The notes beneath the pieces are model-generated. The model was not told where the DNA came from, did no database searches, and saw nothing but the letters and a program-made list of their open reading frames with translations. From assembly GCA_963804005.1 (NCBI GenBank), contig CAWDOP010000002.1, positions 310,001 to 374,000 of the forward strand: a stretch of 64,000 nucleotides of DNA. Direction: 5' to 3'. The DNA is from JAGXRK01 sp963804005. GTDB taxonomy: Bacteria; Bacteroidota; Ignavibacteria; Ignavibacteriales; Ignavibacteriaceae. The position numbers and the translations under genes are program-made. This document shows, piece after piece, positions 8,207 to 18,030 of the stretch. Position 1 is the first letter of the stretch, and each line of letters starts with the position of its first letter.

Positions 8207-9704
8207 ACTACTAATCATTTTTATTTCATTTCATTTCTTTACAACTTATGCTCAGGACTCATCAGATGTAAAATTACATGATTCTTTAGCACTTTATACT
8301 TATTCCACCATTTCTGAATTTTGCGAGCAAATGGATGATATATTTAATGATCCGACATTCAGCAATGCAAATTGGGGAGTAATCATTCAATCTCTCGAAA
8401 CCGGGGAATATTTCTATAAAAGAAATGAGGATAAATTTTTTGTTCCTGCTTCAAATATGAAATTGTTCACAACTGCTGCAGGATTATTACTTCTTGGTGA
8501 AGACTACAAATATTCTACAAATATTTTTACCGATGGAAAATTAGATGGTTCTATTCTCGAAGGTAATCTTATAATCAATGGTAGAGGTGATCCGACTATT
8601 TCAGGCAGATTTCATGATGATAATGTTTATGCAGTTTTTTCTGAATGGGCAGATTCACTGCTTTCTTTAGGAATAGATGAAATTAAGGGCAACATAATAG
8701 GCGATGATAATCTTTTTGATGATCTTGGCCTAGGAAAAGGTTGGTCGTGGGATTATGAAAGTTACTGGTATGCCGCTCAGTCAAGTGCAATATCATTAAA
8801 TGACAATTGTGTTGATATTATTCTTAAGTATAATTCTGAAAAAGATACTCTGGAGCTATTTACATCGCCTGAAACTAATTATGTAGTAATCAGGAATGAA
8901 GTTCGTTTAGTTTCTAAAGATTCTGTCACCGACGTTAGTGTTAACCGCGAAAGAGGAAGCAATGTCGTAACAATTTATGGAACATTCAGCAGAAAGATTG
9001 ATTCACTTAAAACTTACGTTACAGTTAATAATCCAACTCAATTTGCAATGGTAGTTTTGAATAAAGTATTTCAGCAAAAAGGAATTACAGTTCGAGGATA
9101 TCCGATTGATATTGATGATTATGGTAAGACCTTGGATTACTCATCTTTAAAATATTTGTTCTCTTATTATTCACCTGATATGGCAGAAATTGTTAAAGTT
9201 ATTAACAAAGGAAGCCATAATTTTTATGCAGAGCAATTACTTAAAACTATTGGTTTGGAAATAGAAGGATTTGGTTCTGTCCAAAATGGAGTTGATGCAA
9301 GCAAAGAAATATTTAAGGAAATAGGACTAAATCCTGAAAATATTGTAATAGCTGATGGAAGCGGTTTATCGTATCAGAATATGGTAACTCCGCGGCAGAT
9401 AGTTACTTTACTTAAATATTTTTTTAACAGCAAATTATTTACAACATTTTATAATTCACTGCCAATTGCCGGAGTTGATGGCACGCTTGGCAACAGAATG
9501 AAAAATACTCGCGCACAGAAACTTGTAAGAGCAAAGACTGGTTACATCAGAGCAGTAAGAAGTCTGTCTGGTTATACAAAAACAGGCGATAACGAACCAA
9601 TTGTTTTTTCTATGATTTGCAACGACTTTAATGTTCCTGTAAAACTTGCAGAAAACATTCAGGATCTTGTTTGTTTAAGACTTATAAATTTCAAAAGAAA
9701 ATAA
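8196..9704 (+). CDS. dacB: D-Ala-D-Ala carboxypeptidase/endopeptidase (PBP4, DacB)
   Basis: Periplasmic class C penicillin-binding protein that trims and cuts peptidoglycan peptides. It starts with a signal peptide (MLNKLLIIFISFHFF...TYAQ). All three active-site motifs are visible: SNMK at residues 86-89 (SxxK), SHN at 340-342 (SxN, in GSHNFYAEQLLKT) and KTG at 447-449. The length of 502 residues suits the PBP4 family with its inserted domains. It overlaps the pseudouridine synthase gene by 11 bases and ends the operon 12 bases before lysS. Confidence 0.95.
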   Translation: MLNKLLIIFISFHFFTTYAQDSSDVKLHDSLALYTYSTISEFCEQMDDIFNDPTFSNANWGVIIQSLETGEYFYKRNEDKFFVPASNMKLFTTAAGLLLLGEDYKYSTNIFTDGKLDGSILEGNLIINGRGDPTISGRFHDDNVYAVFSEWADSLLSLGIDEIKGNIIGDDNLFDDLGLGKGWSWDYESYWYAAQSSAISLNDNCVDIILKYNSEKDTLELFTSPETNYVVIRNEVRLVSKDSVTDVSVNRERGSNVVTIYGTFSRKIDSLKTYVTVNNPTQFAMVVLNKVFQQKGITVRGYPIDIDDYGKTLDYSSLKYLFSYYSPDMAEIVKVINKGSHNFYAEQLLKTIGLEIEGFGSVQNGVDASKEIFKEIGLNPENIVIADGSGLSYQNMVTPRQIVTLLKYFFNSKLFTTFYNSLPIAGVDGTLGNRMKNTRAQKLVRAKTGYIRAVRSLSGYTKTGDNEPIVFSMICNDFNVPVKLAENIQDLVCLRLINFKRK

Positions 9705-9716
9705 ATCGGAGATTAA

Positions 9717-11228
9717 ATGGATAACTCAGTTCAACAGAGCTTTAATGAATTAGTTAAAAGAAGATACGAAGAGTTAGCTGAACTAAAAGAAAAAGGATTT
9801 GAAACATTTGCTTATTCTTTTGATGTTGATTCTGATTCAGAAGATATAAAAAAGAACTTTAAAGAAGGTGAAGAAAGAAATGTAAAGATTGCCGGGCGTA
9901 TAATGGCGATTAGAAGAATGGGTAGAGCTTCATTTGCTCATATCATGGACCATACAGGCAGAATACAGATTTATCTTAAGAAAGATGAAATCGGTGAGGT
10001 TTATGATGCCTTTAAACTTTTAGATATTGGCGACATAATTGGCGTTGAAGGTTTTGTTTTTAAGACCAAAACTGGTGAAATTTCTGTTCACACAACAAGT
10101 ATGAAACTGCTTGCTAAATCTTTGAAGCCTTTACCTATTGCTAAAGAAGTAATTGATGAGCAAGGAAATAAAATCGTCTATGATCAGTTTGCCGACAAAG
10201 AATTACGTTATCGCCAAAGATATCTTGATCTCATTGTCAATCCTGCAGTCAAAGATGTTTTTGTCAAAAGAACAAAAATTGTTTCTGCTCTCAGAAAATT
10301 TCTTGACGGCAAAGGATATCTTGAAGTTGAAACGCCAATACTTCAACCATTGTATGGTGGTGCGGCAGCAAGGCCATTTGTAACTCATCATAATACTCTT
10401 GATATTAATCTTTATTTGAGAATAGCTGATGAACTTTATCTTAAAAGATTAATTGTCGGTGGCTTTAATGGTGTTTATGAGATCGCTAAAGATTTTAGAA
10501 ATGAAGGAATGGATAAATCTCATAATCCTGAATTTTCGATGCTTGAACTTTACGTTCCTTATAAAGATTATAACTGGATGATGGAATTTGTTGAAGAGAT
10601 GTTTGAATTTGTTTGCCTCGAAGTATTCAATACTATAACATTCAAATTTGATGATAAAGAGATTAACTTTAAGCGTCCCTGGAGAAGACTTTCAATGATC
10701 GAAGCTATTCAAGAAAAAACCGGAATAAACGTAATCAATGCTCCTATTGAAGAACTAAAAAAAACTGCTAAAAAATATGGAGTTGATCTATCTGCAGTTC
10801 ACGGTAAAGGAAAATTAATAGATGAATTATTCAGTCTAACCGTTGAACCTGAACTAGTTCAGCCAACATTTGTGATTGATTATCCTCTTGAATTATCTCC
10901 GCTTGCAAAGAAACACAGAACAAAAGAAGGCGTTGTTGAAAGATTTGAAGGTTATATTGTAGGAAGAGAAATTTGTAACGCTTTTTCTGAATTAAATGAT
11001 CCGGTTGATCAACGACAAAGATTTGAAGATCAGGTACGATTGAAAGAAGAAGGCGATGAAGAAGCTCATCAGATTGACGAGGATTTTGTTCGTGCTCTTG
11101 AATACGGAATGCCGCCTACTGCAGGACTTGGTGTTGGTATCGACAGATTAATAATGCTTTTAACAAATCAGACTTCAATTCGTGATGTTATTTTTTTCCC
11201 TCAAATGAAGCCTGAAGTCGACAAATAG
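9717..11228 (+). CDS. lysS: Lysyl-tRNA synthetase, class II
   Basis: Charges tRNA-Lys. The N-terminal OB-fold anticodon-binding domain (residues ~55-150, VKIAGRIMAIRRMGRASFAHI) is followed by the class II catalytic core with motif 1 (LEVETPILQP), motif 2 (YEIAKDFRNEGMD) and motif 3 (GLGVGIDRLIMLLT). The length of 503 residues is normal. A CGGAG site lies 6 bases before the ATG. Confidence 0.97.
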   Translation: MDNSVQQSFNELVKRRYEELAELKEKGFETFAYSFDVDSDSEDIKKNFKEGEERNVKIAGRIMAIRRMGRASFAHIMDHTGRIQIYLKKDEIGEVYDAFKLLDIGDIIGVEGFVFKTKTGEISVHTTSMKLLAKSLKPLPIAKEVIDEQGNKIVYDQFADKELRYRQRYLDLIVNPAVKDVFVKRTKIVSALRKFLDGKGYLEVETPILQPLYGGAAARPFVTHHNTLDINLYLRIADELYLKRLIVGGFNGVYEIAKDFRNEGMDKSHNPEFSMLELYVPYKDYNWMMEFVEEMFEFVCLEVFNTITFKFDDKEINFKRPWRRLSMIEAIQEKTGINVINAPIEELKKTAKKYGVDLSAVHGKGKLIDELFSLTVEPELVQPTFVIDYPLELSPLAKKHRTKEGVVERFEGYIVGREICNAFSELNDPVDQRQRFEDQVRLKEEGDEEAHQIDEDFVRALEYGMPPTAGLGVGIDRLIMLLTNQTSIRDVIFFPQMKPEVDK

Positions 11229-11340
11229 TCCTGTAGGCAAATATTAGTCATTCCAAATTTATAAATATTTTTTATATCTTTTATAAGCAACATAATTCTA
11301 TAATAAGTTTATTTTATTATTTCTATCCGGAGAGTTTAAT

Positions 11341-12945
11341 ATGAAATCAAATCGATTTCCATTTTTAATAATAATATTAATTATTGGCATTGTACTAGGA
11401 ATACAACTTGAAAAGATATTTTCAGGAGACAGTTTAAGAGATGGAATTAGAAAATTAAATGACGTTCTCATTTACACAGAAAAATATTACGTAGAAGAAA
11501 TTGATACTCCAAAACTTGTTGAAGCTGCCATTAATGGTTTTCTTAGTAAACTTGATCCGCATTCTGTTTATATATCACCCGATCAAATTTCATCGGTTGA
11601 AGAATCTTTCAGAGGTGATTTTGAAGGTATTGGAATTGAATTTCAGGTAGTGAATGATACTCTTACTGTTGTTTCTCCAATTACCGGAGGACCAAGCGAA
11701 GCACTTGGAATTATGCCTGGTGACAGAATAATTAAAATTGACGGTACTGATGTAATAGGCATCACAAATGAAGAAGTAAGAACCAAACTACGCGGAAAAA
11801 CCGGTACGCAGGTCCAGGTTACAATTGTTCGTCCGGGTGTTAATAAACAAGTCGATTATACTATCTCAAGGGATACTATTCCATTATTTTCTGTTGATAC
11901 ACACTTTATGTATGACAATCAAACAGGTTATGTGAGTGTTTCAAGATTTTCAGAAACTACATTTGACGAAATTGAAGATGCTTTAAACGATTTGAAGAAT
12001 AAAGGAATGCAGCAGCTTATTCTGGATTTAAGAAGCAATCCCGGTGGTTATCTAAATCAGGCTGTAAAGATTGCAGATCTCTTCATAGATGGCAAAAAGA
12101 AAATAGTATATACTGAAGGAAGAAGAAAAGAATTTGATGAAGAGTATTTCGCTGAAAAATCATATCCATTTGAAAAGATTCCGATAATTATATTAATAAG
12201 TAAAGGTAGTGCATCTGCCAGCGAAATTGTTTCCGGAGCAGTTCAGGATTGGGATAGGGGATTGATCGTGGGCGAAACTTCATTTGGCAAGGGTCTTGTT
12301 CAAAGACAATTTTCACTTCCGGATAATTCTGCTTTAAGATTGACAATCTCCAGATATTTTACTCCTTCTGGTAGAGGAATTCAGCGTGACTATAAAAACA
12401 AGAAAGATAAAAATGAATATTACTCCGAAATTTCTGAAATTGATGAAGAAGAAGGTGATAACATCAATCATACTGCTGAAGAAGATTCCATAAAACCTGT
12501 ATTCAAAACTAATAAAGGCAGAATAGTCTACGGTGGCGGTGGAATAACCCCTGATTATATTATAAAGTCGGATACGGTAACTGATTTTACACGCAACTTA
12601 TTAAGAAATAATCTTTTCTACCAGTTTGTTCTTTCATACCTCGATCAGAACTCTGAAAATATTTCTAAAAAATTTGGTCACGATCTTTCACTATTCAAAT
12701 CAGAATTTGAAATTAGTGAGCAAATATTGCAGGAATTTATTAATCTGGCAAAATCAAAAGATGTTGAGTTTAAACCAGATGAGTATAAAATTGATAAAGA
12801 CTACATTAAAATTCGTTTAAAAGCCCAGATTGCAAGAAATTATTGGAAGAATGAAGGATGGTATTCAGTACTACTTGAATATGATAATCAAATGTTGAAG
12901 TCGGTGACTTTATTTAATGAAGCAAAAAATCTCGCGAATATGTAA
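11341..12945 (+). CDS. ctpA: Carboxy-terminal processing protease (S41)
   Basis: Periplasmic serine protease of the CtpA/Prc family that clips C-termini of envelope proteins. It has an N-terminal anchor or signal segment (residues ~7-22), a PDZ domain (about 85-165, with GIGIEFQ and GIMPGDRIIKIDG) and an S41 core. The catalytic Ser is about residue 292 in GSASASE and the Lys about 317 in TSFGKGLVQ; the 25-residue spacing matches the E. coli Prc dyad (Ser430/Lys455). A CGGAGAG site precedes the ATG, and TATAAT at about 11300 could be a -10 element in the 112-base leader. Confidence 0.94.
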   Translation: MKSNRFPFLIIILIIGIVLGIQLEKIFSGDSLRDGIRKLNDVLIYTEKYYVEEIDTPKLVEAAINGFLSKLDPHSVYISPDQISSVEESFRGDFEGIGIEFQVVNDTLTVVSPITGGPSEALGIMPGDRIIKIDGTDVIGITNEEVRTKLRGKTGTQVQVTIVRPGVNKQVDYTISRDTIPLFSVDTHFMYDNQTGYVSVSRFSETTFDEIEDALNDLKNKGMQQLILDLRSNPGGYLNQAVKIADLFIDGKKKIVYTEGRRKEFDEEYFAEKSYPFEKIPIIILISKGSASASEIVSGAVQDWDRGLIVGETSFGKGLVQRQFSLPDNSALRLTISRYFTPSGRGIQRDYKNKKDKNEYYSEISEIDEEEGDNINHTAEEDSIKPVFKTNKGRIVYGGGGITPDYIIKSDTVTDFTRNLLRNNLFYQFVLSYLDQNSENISKKFGHDLSLFKSEFEISEQILQEFINLAKSKDVEFKPDEYKIDKDYIKIRLKAQIARNYWKNEGWYSVLLEYDNQMLKSVTLFNEAKNLANM

Positions 12946-12946
12946 A

Positions 12947-13768
12947 ATGTTAAAGAAGTTATTTCTTCCCGTTTTTTTGATTTTTACTTTTTCATCATTC
13001 TCGTTTAGTATTAATCAAACGGATAAAAAAGTTGATGGTAAAATTCTTAAAGTCGGAGAAGAAATTCGTTATTTAGTGAAGTATTTGTTTTTTGAACTTG
13101 GCGAGATACGCTTAAAAATTACAGATGCTTTTGTTGAAAATGGTGACACTATATATAAAACGATAGCCTATATTGATTCTTATGATGGTGTTCCTTTTGT
13201 AAGTCTTCATCAGGTTTATGAAGGTATTTTTAATCAAAACCAGATTCCTCTTGTATTCAGGGGAACTGTTTTTAGTGATGAGGATACTTCCTTCACTCAG
13301 TATACATTTGATAAAAATCATAAATCAGTTCACGTTTATAGAGGAAGGTTAAATCCACCCCAAACCTGGATCGATTCAACTGCTATTTTAGGAAAAGAGC
13401 ATCAGGATGGACTCTCAATTTTTTACTATGCAAGAATGAGAACCGGGCAGAATAAGACTTATAATATTCCTTGTTTCGTAAATGAAAAAAGTGAAAACAC
13501 AATAATTAATTTTTATAATAAAAGCATTCCTGTTTCAATTGACGCTCTTGATTATGAAGTTGACTGTGTTAAATTAGATGGAACAACTGATTTTGTAAGT
13601 ATATTCGGACTAACAGGGGAGTTTGAAGGTTGGTTTTCAAATGATAGTTATGCAATTCCAATCGTAGCTGAGATGAAAGTGATTATAGGGAATATAACAT
13701 TGCAATTAATTGAATGGAATAATGACGAGTGGATGCCTCCAAAATATATCAAACAGAAAAAGAAATAA
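12947..13768 (+). CDS. DUF3108 domain-containing exported protein
   Basis: A secreted protein with a signal peptide (MLKKLFLPVFLIFTFSSFSFS) followed by a DUF3108 domain covering most of the length, seen in GEEIRYLVKYLFFELGEIRL and the C-terminal PIVAEMKVIIGNITLQL. The function of the family is unknown; members are periplasmic or outer-membrane associated. I prefer the ATG at 12947, one base after the ctpA stop; an ATG at 12917 within ctpA is also possible. The 3' end overlaps the next frame. Confidence 0.82.
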   Translation: MLKKLFLPVFLIFTFSSFSFSINQTDKKVDGKILKVGEEIRYLVKYLFFELGEIRLKITDAFVENGDTIYKTIAYIDSYDGVPFVSLHQVYEGIFNQNQIPLVFRGTVFSDEDTSFTQYTFDKNHKSVHVYRGRLNPPQTWIDSTAILGKEHQDGLSIFYYARMRTGQNKTYNIPCFVNEKSENTIINFYNKSIPVSIDALDYEVDCVKLDGTTDFVSIFGLTGEFEGWFSNDSYAIPIVAEMKVIIGNITLQLIEWNNDEWMPPKYIKQKKK

Positions 13769-14285
13769 AATTATTTCCTTACCAGGATTTTTTTCCTGAA
13801 ATACACGAAAGTGTTTTTCTTGCATCAGGTGTAAAAATTATTGGTAATGTAAAAATTGGAAAAGATTCAAGTGTTTGGTACAATTCCGTAATTTGCGGTG
13901 ATGTGCATTATGTTAAAATTGGTGAGATGACCAATATCCAGGATTGCTCAATGTTGCACGTTACAAACGGAAAATTTCCATTAAATATAGGAAACAAAGT
14001 TACGATCGGACACTCAGTAAAACTTCACGGCTGCACTATTGAAGATTCATGCTTAATTGGAATTGGTGCAATTGTTCTGTAATTAAGAAAAAATCTATGG
14101 TTGGTGCAGGCGCTGTTGTAAAACCCGGATTTATTGTTCCTCCCGGTAAACTTGTAGCCGGAGTTCCGGCGAGAGTTGTTCGAAATCTTACCGATGAAGA
14201 AATGCTGGAGTTTGAAATTTCAGCAGAGCGTTATAAAAAATATACTGAGATCACTGTTAACTCATTAAAACAAAAATATTTATAG
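13729..14285 (+). pseudogene. Gamma carbonic anhydrase family protein, frame broken
   Basis: Left-handed beta-helix hexapeptide-repeat protein of the gamma carbonic anhydrase family, split between two frames. Frame 1 (13729-14082) runs from a GTG start to GIGAIVL and then hits TAA. The next frame resumes from about 14079 as VIKKKSMVGAGAVVKPG through to 14285. Relatives typically read about three extra residues (DGA-like) between VL and VI, so about 10 bases appear to be missing near 14077-14080. The three predicted zinc histidines (MLH, IGH, KLHG) are all in the first part. Either a real pseudogene or an assembly error; joined, it would be about 188 residues. Confidence 0.8.
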
Positions 14286-14293
14286 ATAGTGTT

Positions 14294-14722
14294 TTGATTA
14301 AAAATCTTTCTGTTACATCAAATCATTCAATAGTAAAAAAAGCTGCGGTTCATAAGCTTGTTAAATCTTTAAGGAATGAACTCAAATTTGAGATCGACTC
14401 GCTAATAATAAATTTTATCAACTCCGATCAGATTCAACAAATCAATAAAAAATATTTAAGTCACGATTATTCAACCGATATTATTACATTCAATTATTCC
14501 GGAAGTAATTCTATGCTTGATGGAGAAATTTTCATTTCCTATCAGGATGCTCAGAATAATGCCAAAAAATATGAAGTTTCGTTAAATGAAGAATTGAAAA
14601 GATTAGTTATTCATGGAATTCTTCACTTAATTGGGTATGATGATACAAAAGAATCTGCAAAAAAAATTATGAAAACTGTGGAAAATGAATTGACTAATAA
14701 ATATAATTTTGCTTTATTGTAG
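14294..14722 (+). CDS. ybeY: Endoribonuclease YbeY (rRNA maturation factor)
   Basis: Single-strand-specific metallo-endoribonuclease acting in rRNA maturation and ribosome quality control. The 142 residues carry the HGILHLIGYDD motif. The family's classical form is HGxLHLxGYDH, so the third zinc ligand is Asp here instead of His. DYSTDIITFNY and GEIFIS are also typical. The start is taken as TTG 14294, since no ATG is available before the conserved region. It lies 8 bases after the broken carbonic anhydrase gene. Confidence 0.9.
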   Translation: MIKNLSVTSNHSIVKKAAVHKLVKSLRNELKFEIDSLIINFINSDQIQQINKKYLSHDYSTDIITFNYSGSNSMLDGEIFISYQDAQNNAKKYEVSLNEELKRLVIHGILHLIGYDDTKESAKKIMKTVENELTNKYNFALL

Positions 14723-14810
14723 TTGAATATTGATTTGTTTAGATAATATTGATAAAATCCAAAAAATTCTGTACTCTTTTAACTTTTAAAGTGGAGTTAA
14801 ATCTTTTCTT

Positions 14811-15695
14811 ATGAAAATTAGAAGTGTTATAGAAAATTATCTTCAGGAACTTTCTTCGGTTAGACGGTACTCAAAGCATACTATCAGAAATTATTCAAAA
14901 GATCTTTCAAGGTTCGTTAACTACTGTTCAGATCATTCAAAAGAAAACATTAATGATATTTCTGAAAAATTTGTAAAATCATTTTTGATGAATTTAAATG
15001 ATGAAGATTTAGATAAAGTATCAATCTCTAGAATTTTATCATCACTAAGAGGTTTATTTAAGTATGCATTTCAACAAGATATTTTAATTAGTAATCCGGC
15101 AGCTTATATAAAGAACCCTAAGTTAAATCGTAAGCTTCCGGAAATTATATCAGCAAAGATTATCCTCGAGGTATTTCAAAAAGCCGAGGAGGAAGAACAG
15201 GAGAAAGCTTATTTAATAAAAGCAATTTTTGAACTGCTATATGGTTGTTCACTTCGTGTTTCAGAGTTGTGCAGCCTTAATAGAATTGACTTTGATGATA
15301 AGGATAAAATCATAAGAGTTCTTGGTAAAGGTAATAAAGTCAGAATAGTACCTGTTGGTAATAAATCGGTTGAAGTAATCAATGAGTATTTAAAAAATAA
15401 TCCAGCAGGAAAAATTTCTGACCCGCTTTTAAGAACTCCAACAGGAAACAGATTGTATTCCGAGTTCGTCTATAGAGTTGTAAATAAATATCTTTCTAAA
15501 GTAACAGAACTCAAAAAGAAAAGTCCGCACATATTAAGACACAGTTCCGCAACTCACATGTTAGATAATGGAGCAGACCTAAGAGCAGTTAAAGAAATTC
15601 TCGGTCATGAAAATCTTTCAACAACACAAATTTATACTCACGTAAGTATTGAAAGATTAAAAACCACTTATAAAAAGTCACATCCAAAATCTTAA
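14811..15695 (+). CDS. xerC: Tyrosine recombinase XerC/XerD
   Basis: Site-specific recombinase, most likely the chromosome-dimer-resolving Xer protein. The N-terminal SAM-like core-binding domain (residues 1-90, with YLQELSSVRRYSKHTIRNY) precedes the catalytic domain. The catalytic residues are visible: Arg in YGCSLRVSELC (~150), HILRH (~240), LGHENLSTTQIYTH with the nucleophilic Tyr (~275). The length of 294 residues is standard. Housekeeping neighbours (ybeY, hpf, hprK) argue for Xer rather than a phage or integron integrase; it lacks the extra integron-integrase segment as far as I can see. Confidence 0.93.
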   Translation: MKIRSVIENYLQELSSVRRYSKHTIRNYSKDLSRFVNYCSDHSKENINDISEKFVKSFLMNLNDEDLDKVSISRILSSLRGLFKYAFQQDILISNPAAYIKNPKLNRKLPEIISAKIILEVFQKAEEEEQEKAYLIKAIFELLYGCSLRVSELCSLNRIDFDDKDKIIRVLGKGNKVRIVPVGNKSVEVINEYLKNNPAGKISDPLLRTPTGNRLYSEFVYRVVNKYLSKVTELKKKSPHILRHSSATHMLDNGADLRAVKEILGHENLSTTQIYTHVSIERLKTTYKKSHPKS

Positions 15696-15709
15696 GGACG
15701 GAGGAAATT

Positions 15710-16015
15710 ATGAATGTTTCAATAACAGCAAGAAAGTTTAAAGCACACGATTCACTGAAGCAATTTGTAAAAGATGAGCTTTCAGTTCTGAATAGATATA
15801 ATGATGATATTCTTAGCGCAGATGTTAAATTGAGTTTTCAGAATCCTACGAACAGTATTAAAATTGCAGATATAACTGTAAGTATTCCAGGACAAATTCT
15901 TAATGCAACCGATCATTCTGAGGATTTTAAAAAATCAATAATTGCCTCTGTCGAAAAACTTGCTAAACAACTTAAAACTATTAAATCAAAAAGAACTACT
16001 GCCAGAGTAAAATGA
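15710..16015 (+). CDS. hpf: Ribosome hibernation promoting factor (short form)
   Basis: Short HPF/RaiA-type protein of 101 residues that binds the 30S subunit and stabilises inactive ribosomes in starvation. It begins MNVSITARKFKAHDSLKQFV and shows ADVKLSF and DFKKSIIASVEKLAKQL, the usual core and last helix. It lacks the C-terminal dimerisation domain of long HPF. A very strong GGAGGAAATT ribosome site precedes the ATG. The 4-base overlap with hprK indicates coupling. Confidence 0.92.
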   Translation: MNVSITARKFKAHDSLKQFVKDELSVLNRYNDDILSADVKLSFQNPTNSIKIADITVSIPGQILNATDHSEDFKKSIIASVEKLAKQLKTIKSKRTTARVK

Positions 16016-17025
16016 TAAAAATTGATAATAAGGCAATTTGGAGAAAGGAATCTATAACAGTTGGTTTTCTCTATAACCAGGGGGATAACATCTGTAAGCT
16101 AAATCTCTATTCTCAAAATCACGATTTCGAAAAAAAAATATTTGAACAGAATTTACACAGACCCGGTTTAGCCTTAGCCGGGTTTGTTGATTTGTTCTCT
16201 TATGCAAGAGTTCAGGTATTCGGAAATACTGAAATGCGCTATTTACAGCAACTGCCGGATGAGAAAGTTGAAGAATCTCTTGATAAGATATTTAAATTTG
16301 AAATGCCTTGTATAATTCTAACTAATAATAATAAGCCTTCTGATATACTGTTAAAAAAAGCAGAAGAATATAAAATTCCATTGTTTGGTACTGAGTTTTC
16401 AACAACCAAATTAGTTTATTTTTTGAGTGATTTTCTTGATGATCAGTTTGCTCCAAGATTGACCTTACACGGTTCTTTTGTTGACGTATATGGAGTGGGA
16501 ATTCTTTTTGTGGGTGAATCTGGCATCGGAAAAAGTGAAGTAGCCTTAGATCTTGTTGAACGGGGACATAGGCTGGTTGCAGATGATGTGATTGTCCTAA
16601 CAAAAAAAGGTGAAGGAATTTTAATGGGTGCCGGCACGGATATTGGTAAACATTTTATGGAAATTCGAGGACTTGGCGTATTAGATATTCAAAGTATGTT
16701 TGGAATAAGAGCAATACGTTATCAAAAAAGACTTGAGATTGTTGTCGAACTAGAACATTGGAATGATAATTCTCATTATACCAGAACAGGATTGGATGAT
16801 AATTCAATTAAAATTCTCGATGTTGATTTACCTTATGTAAAATTACCCATTCTTCCCGGTAAGAATATTACAGTTATTTCAGAGGTGATAAGTCTTAATT
16901 ATTTATTAAAGCATTATGGTCACGATGCGGCCAAAATTTTTCAGGATAGACTTAACAGAAAAATACAAGAAAAAGGCAATAGTATTAACAGGGGAATAGA
17001 CTATTTTGAACACGATTTTGAGTAG
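16012..17025 (+). CDS. hprK: HPr kinase/phosphorylase
   Basis: Serine kinase/phosphorylase that in classical systems modifies HPr. The N-terminal domain (1-130) is followed by the catalytic P-loop GESGIGKS at residues 168-175, then VERGHRLVADD and MEIRGLGVLDI, all diagnostic. The length of 337 residues is typical for the family. No HPr or PTS gene is seen here, as in many Bacteroidota/Chlorobi-group genomes, so its target may be an HPr-like protein elsewhere. The ATG overlaps the hpf stop (ATGATAA). Confidence 0.94.
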   Translation: MIKIDNKAIWRKESITVGFLYNQGDNICKLNLYSQNHDFEKKIFEQNLHRPGLALAGFVDLFSYARVQVFGNTEMRYLQQLPDEKVEESLDKIFKFEMPCIILTNNNKPSDILLKKAEEYKIPLFGTEFSTTKLVYFLSDFLDDQFAPRLTLHGSFVDVYGVGILFVGESGIGKSEVALDLVERGHRLVADDVIVLTKKGEGILMGAGTDIGKHFMEIRGLGVLDIQSMFGIRAIRYQKRLEIVVELEHWNDNSHYTRTGLDDNSIKILDVDLPYVKLPILPGKNITVISEVISLNYLLKHYGHDAAKIFQDRLNRKIQEKGNSINRGIDYFEHDFE

Positions 17026-17079
17026 TTTTTCTCAGCTATTGACAATCCAAGACCTTAATATTATGTTTCGGCTTCATTT

Positions 17080-18006
17080 ATGAAAAAATTCTACTACTTC
17101 TCAGAAAAAAGCTTAAAATTCGTTGAAATAAAGGATTTTAAGTCAAAAACCATACTGTTTTTTTCAGTTGCTGTACTGGTTCTTAGTACAACTGTAATTA
17201 GTAGTTTTTATTTCTTTTCAGATTATTTTAATCCCGAAAAAGAAATATCCTCACTTAAATTAGAGAACAAAGCTCTAAAGTCTAAATTATTTGATTTAAG
17301 TGAGAATTACTCTCTGATTCAAAAAGAATTAGTCGATCTATCCCAACTAAGCAATGATCTGAGACTTGCAGTTAATCTTACACCTTTAAGTCAGCAGGAA
17401 AAGTTAATTGGTACGGGAGGTTCTTCATCTGATTTTTCGATGGATTTATTGAAACTTGGAAAAAATCTTGACTTATCTGATGCTTTGGATTTTGCAGATA
17501 ATATTCTTAGACAATTTGAATTTGAAAAAGGTCAGTACATTGAGATTACCAATAAGCTCGGTGAAAATGAAAAATTATTCGGAGCAATTCCAGCAATACT
17601 TCCAACAGTTGGAGAGTACTCTAACGGTAGTTTTGGAATGAGACGACATCCGATTTTAAAAACATACCAAATGCACAGTGGTTTAGATATTACTACTAAT
17701 ACTGGAACCGCCGTTCATTCTCCTGGTAATGGTGTAGTTACTTTTACAGGTAGAAAAGGTGGTTACGGATTGGCTATAGAAATCGACCACGGATTTGGCT
17801 ACTCAACCATTTACGCTCATTTATCCAAAGTCCTTGTTAAAAAAGGGAAGACTGTTAAGCGTGGTGATTTGATTGCTAAAACTGGTAATTCAGGTTTATC
17901 TTCAGGACCTCATCTGCATTACGAAGTTCATCACAATGGTATTGCTCAAGATCCAACGGAATTTTTCTTCGAAGATATTAATTATTTTGATACAAAGGTT
18001 AAATAA
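17080..18006 (+). CDS. M23 family peptidoglycan metallopeptidase
   Basis: A LytM-type endopeptidase, probably acting on peptidoglycan cross-links. One membrane span (about residues 26-47) is followed by a coiled-coil stretch (~55-110) and a C-terminal M23 domain. Zinc ligands are seen in GMRRHP, in MHSGLD (the HxxxD motif) and in GPHLHYEV. The organisation resembles the MepM/DipM-like membrane-anchored class. It is probably in its own transcription unit with the DUF2795 gene 24 bases downstream. Confidence 0.92.
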   Translation: MKKFYYFSEKSLKFVEIKDFKSKTILFFSVAVLVLSTTVISSFYFFSDYFNPEKEISSLKLENKALKSKLFDLSENYSLIQKELVDLSQLSNDLRLAVNLTPLSQQEKLIGTGGSSSDFSMDLLKLGKNLDLSDALDFADNILRQFEFEKGQYIEITNKLGENEKLFGAIPAILPTVGEYSNGSFGMRRHPILKTYQMHSGLDITTNTGTAVHSPGNGVVTFTGRKGGYGLAIEIDHGFGYSTIYAHLSKVLVKKGKTVKRGDLIAKTGNSGLSSGPHLHYEVHHNGIAQDPTEFFFEDINYFDTKVK

Positions 18007-18030
18007 TCATCAAACTGGAGTTTTAGGAAT

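Noticed and set aside
14811..15695. XerC-like gene as an integron integrase or mobile-element integrase
   Set aside because: It sits among housekeeping genes 40 kb from the attC-like sites and has standard Xer length and motifs.
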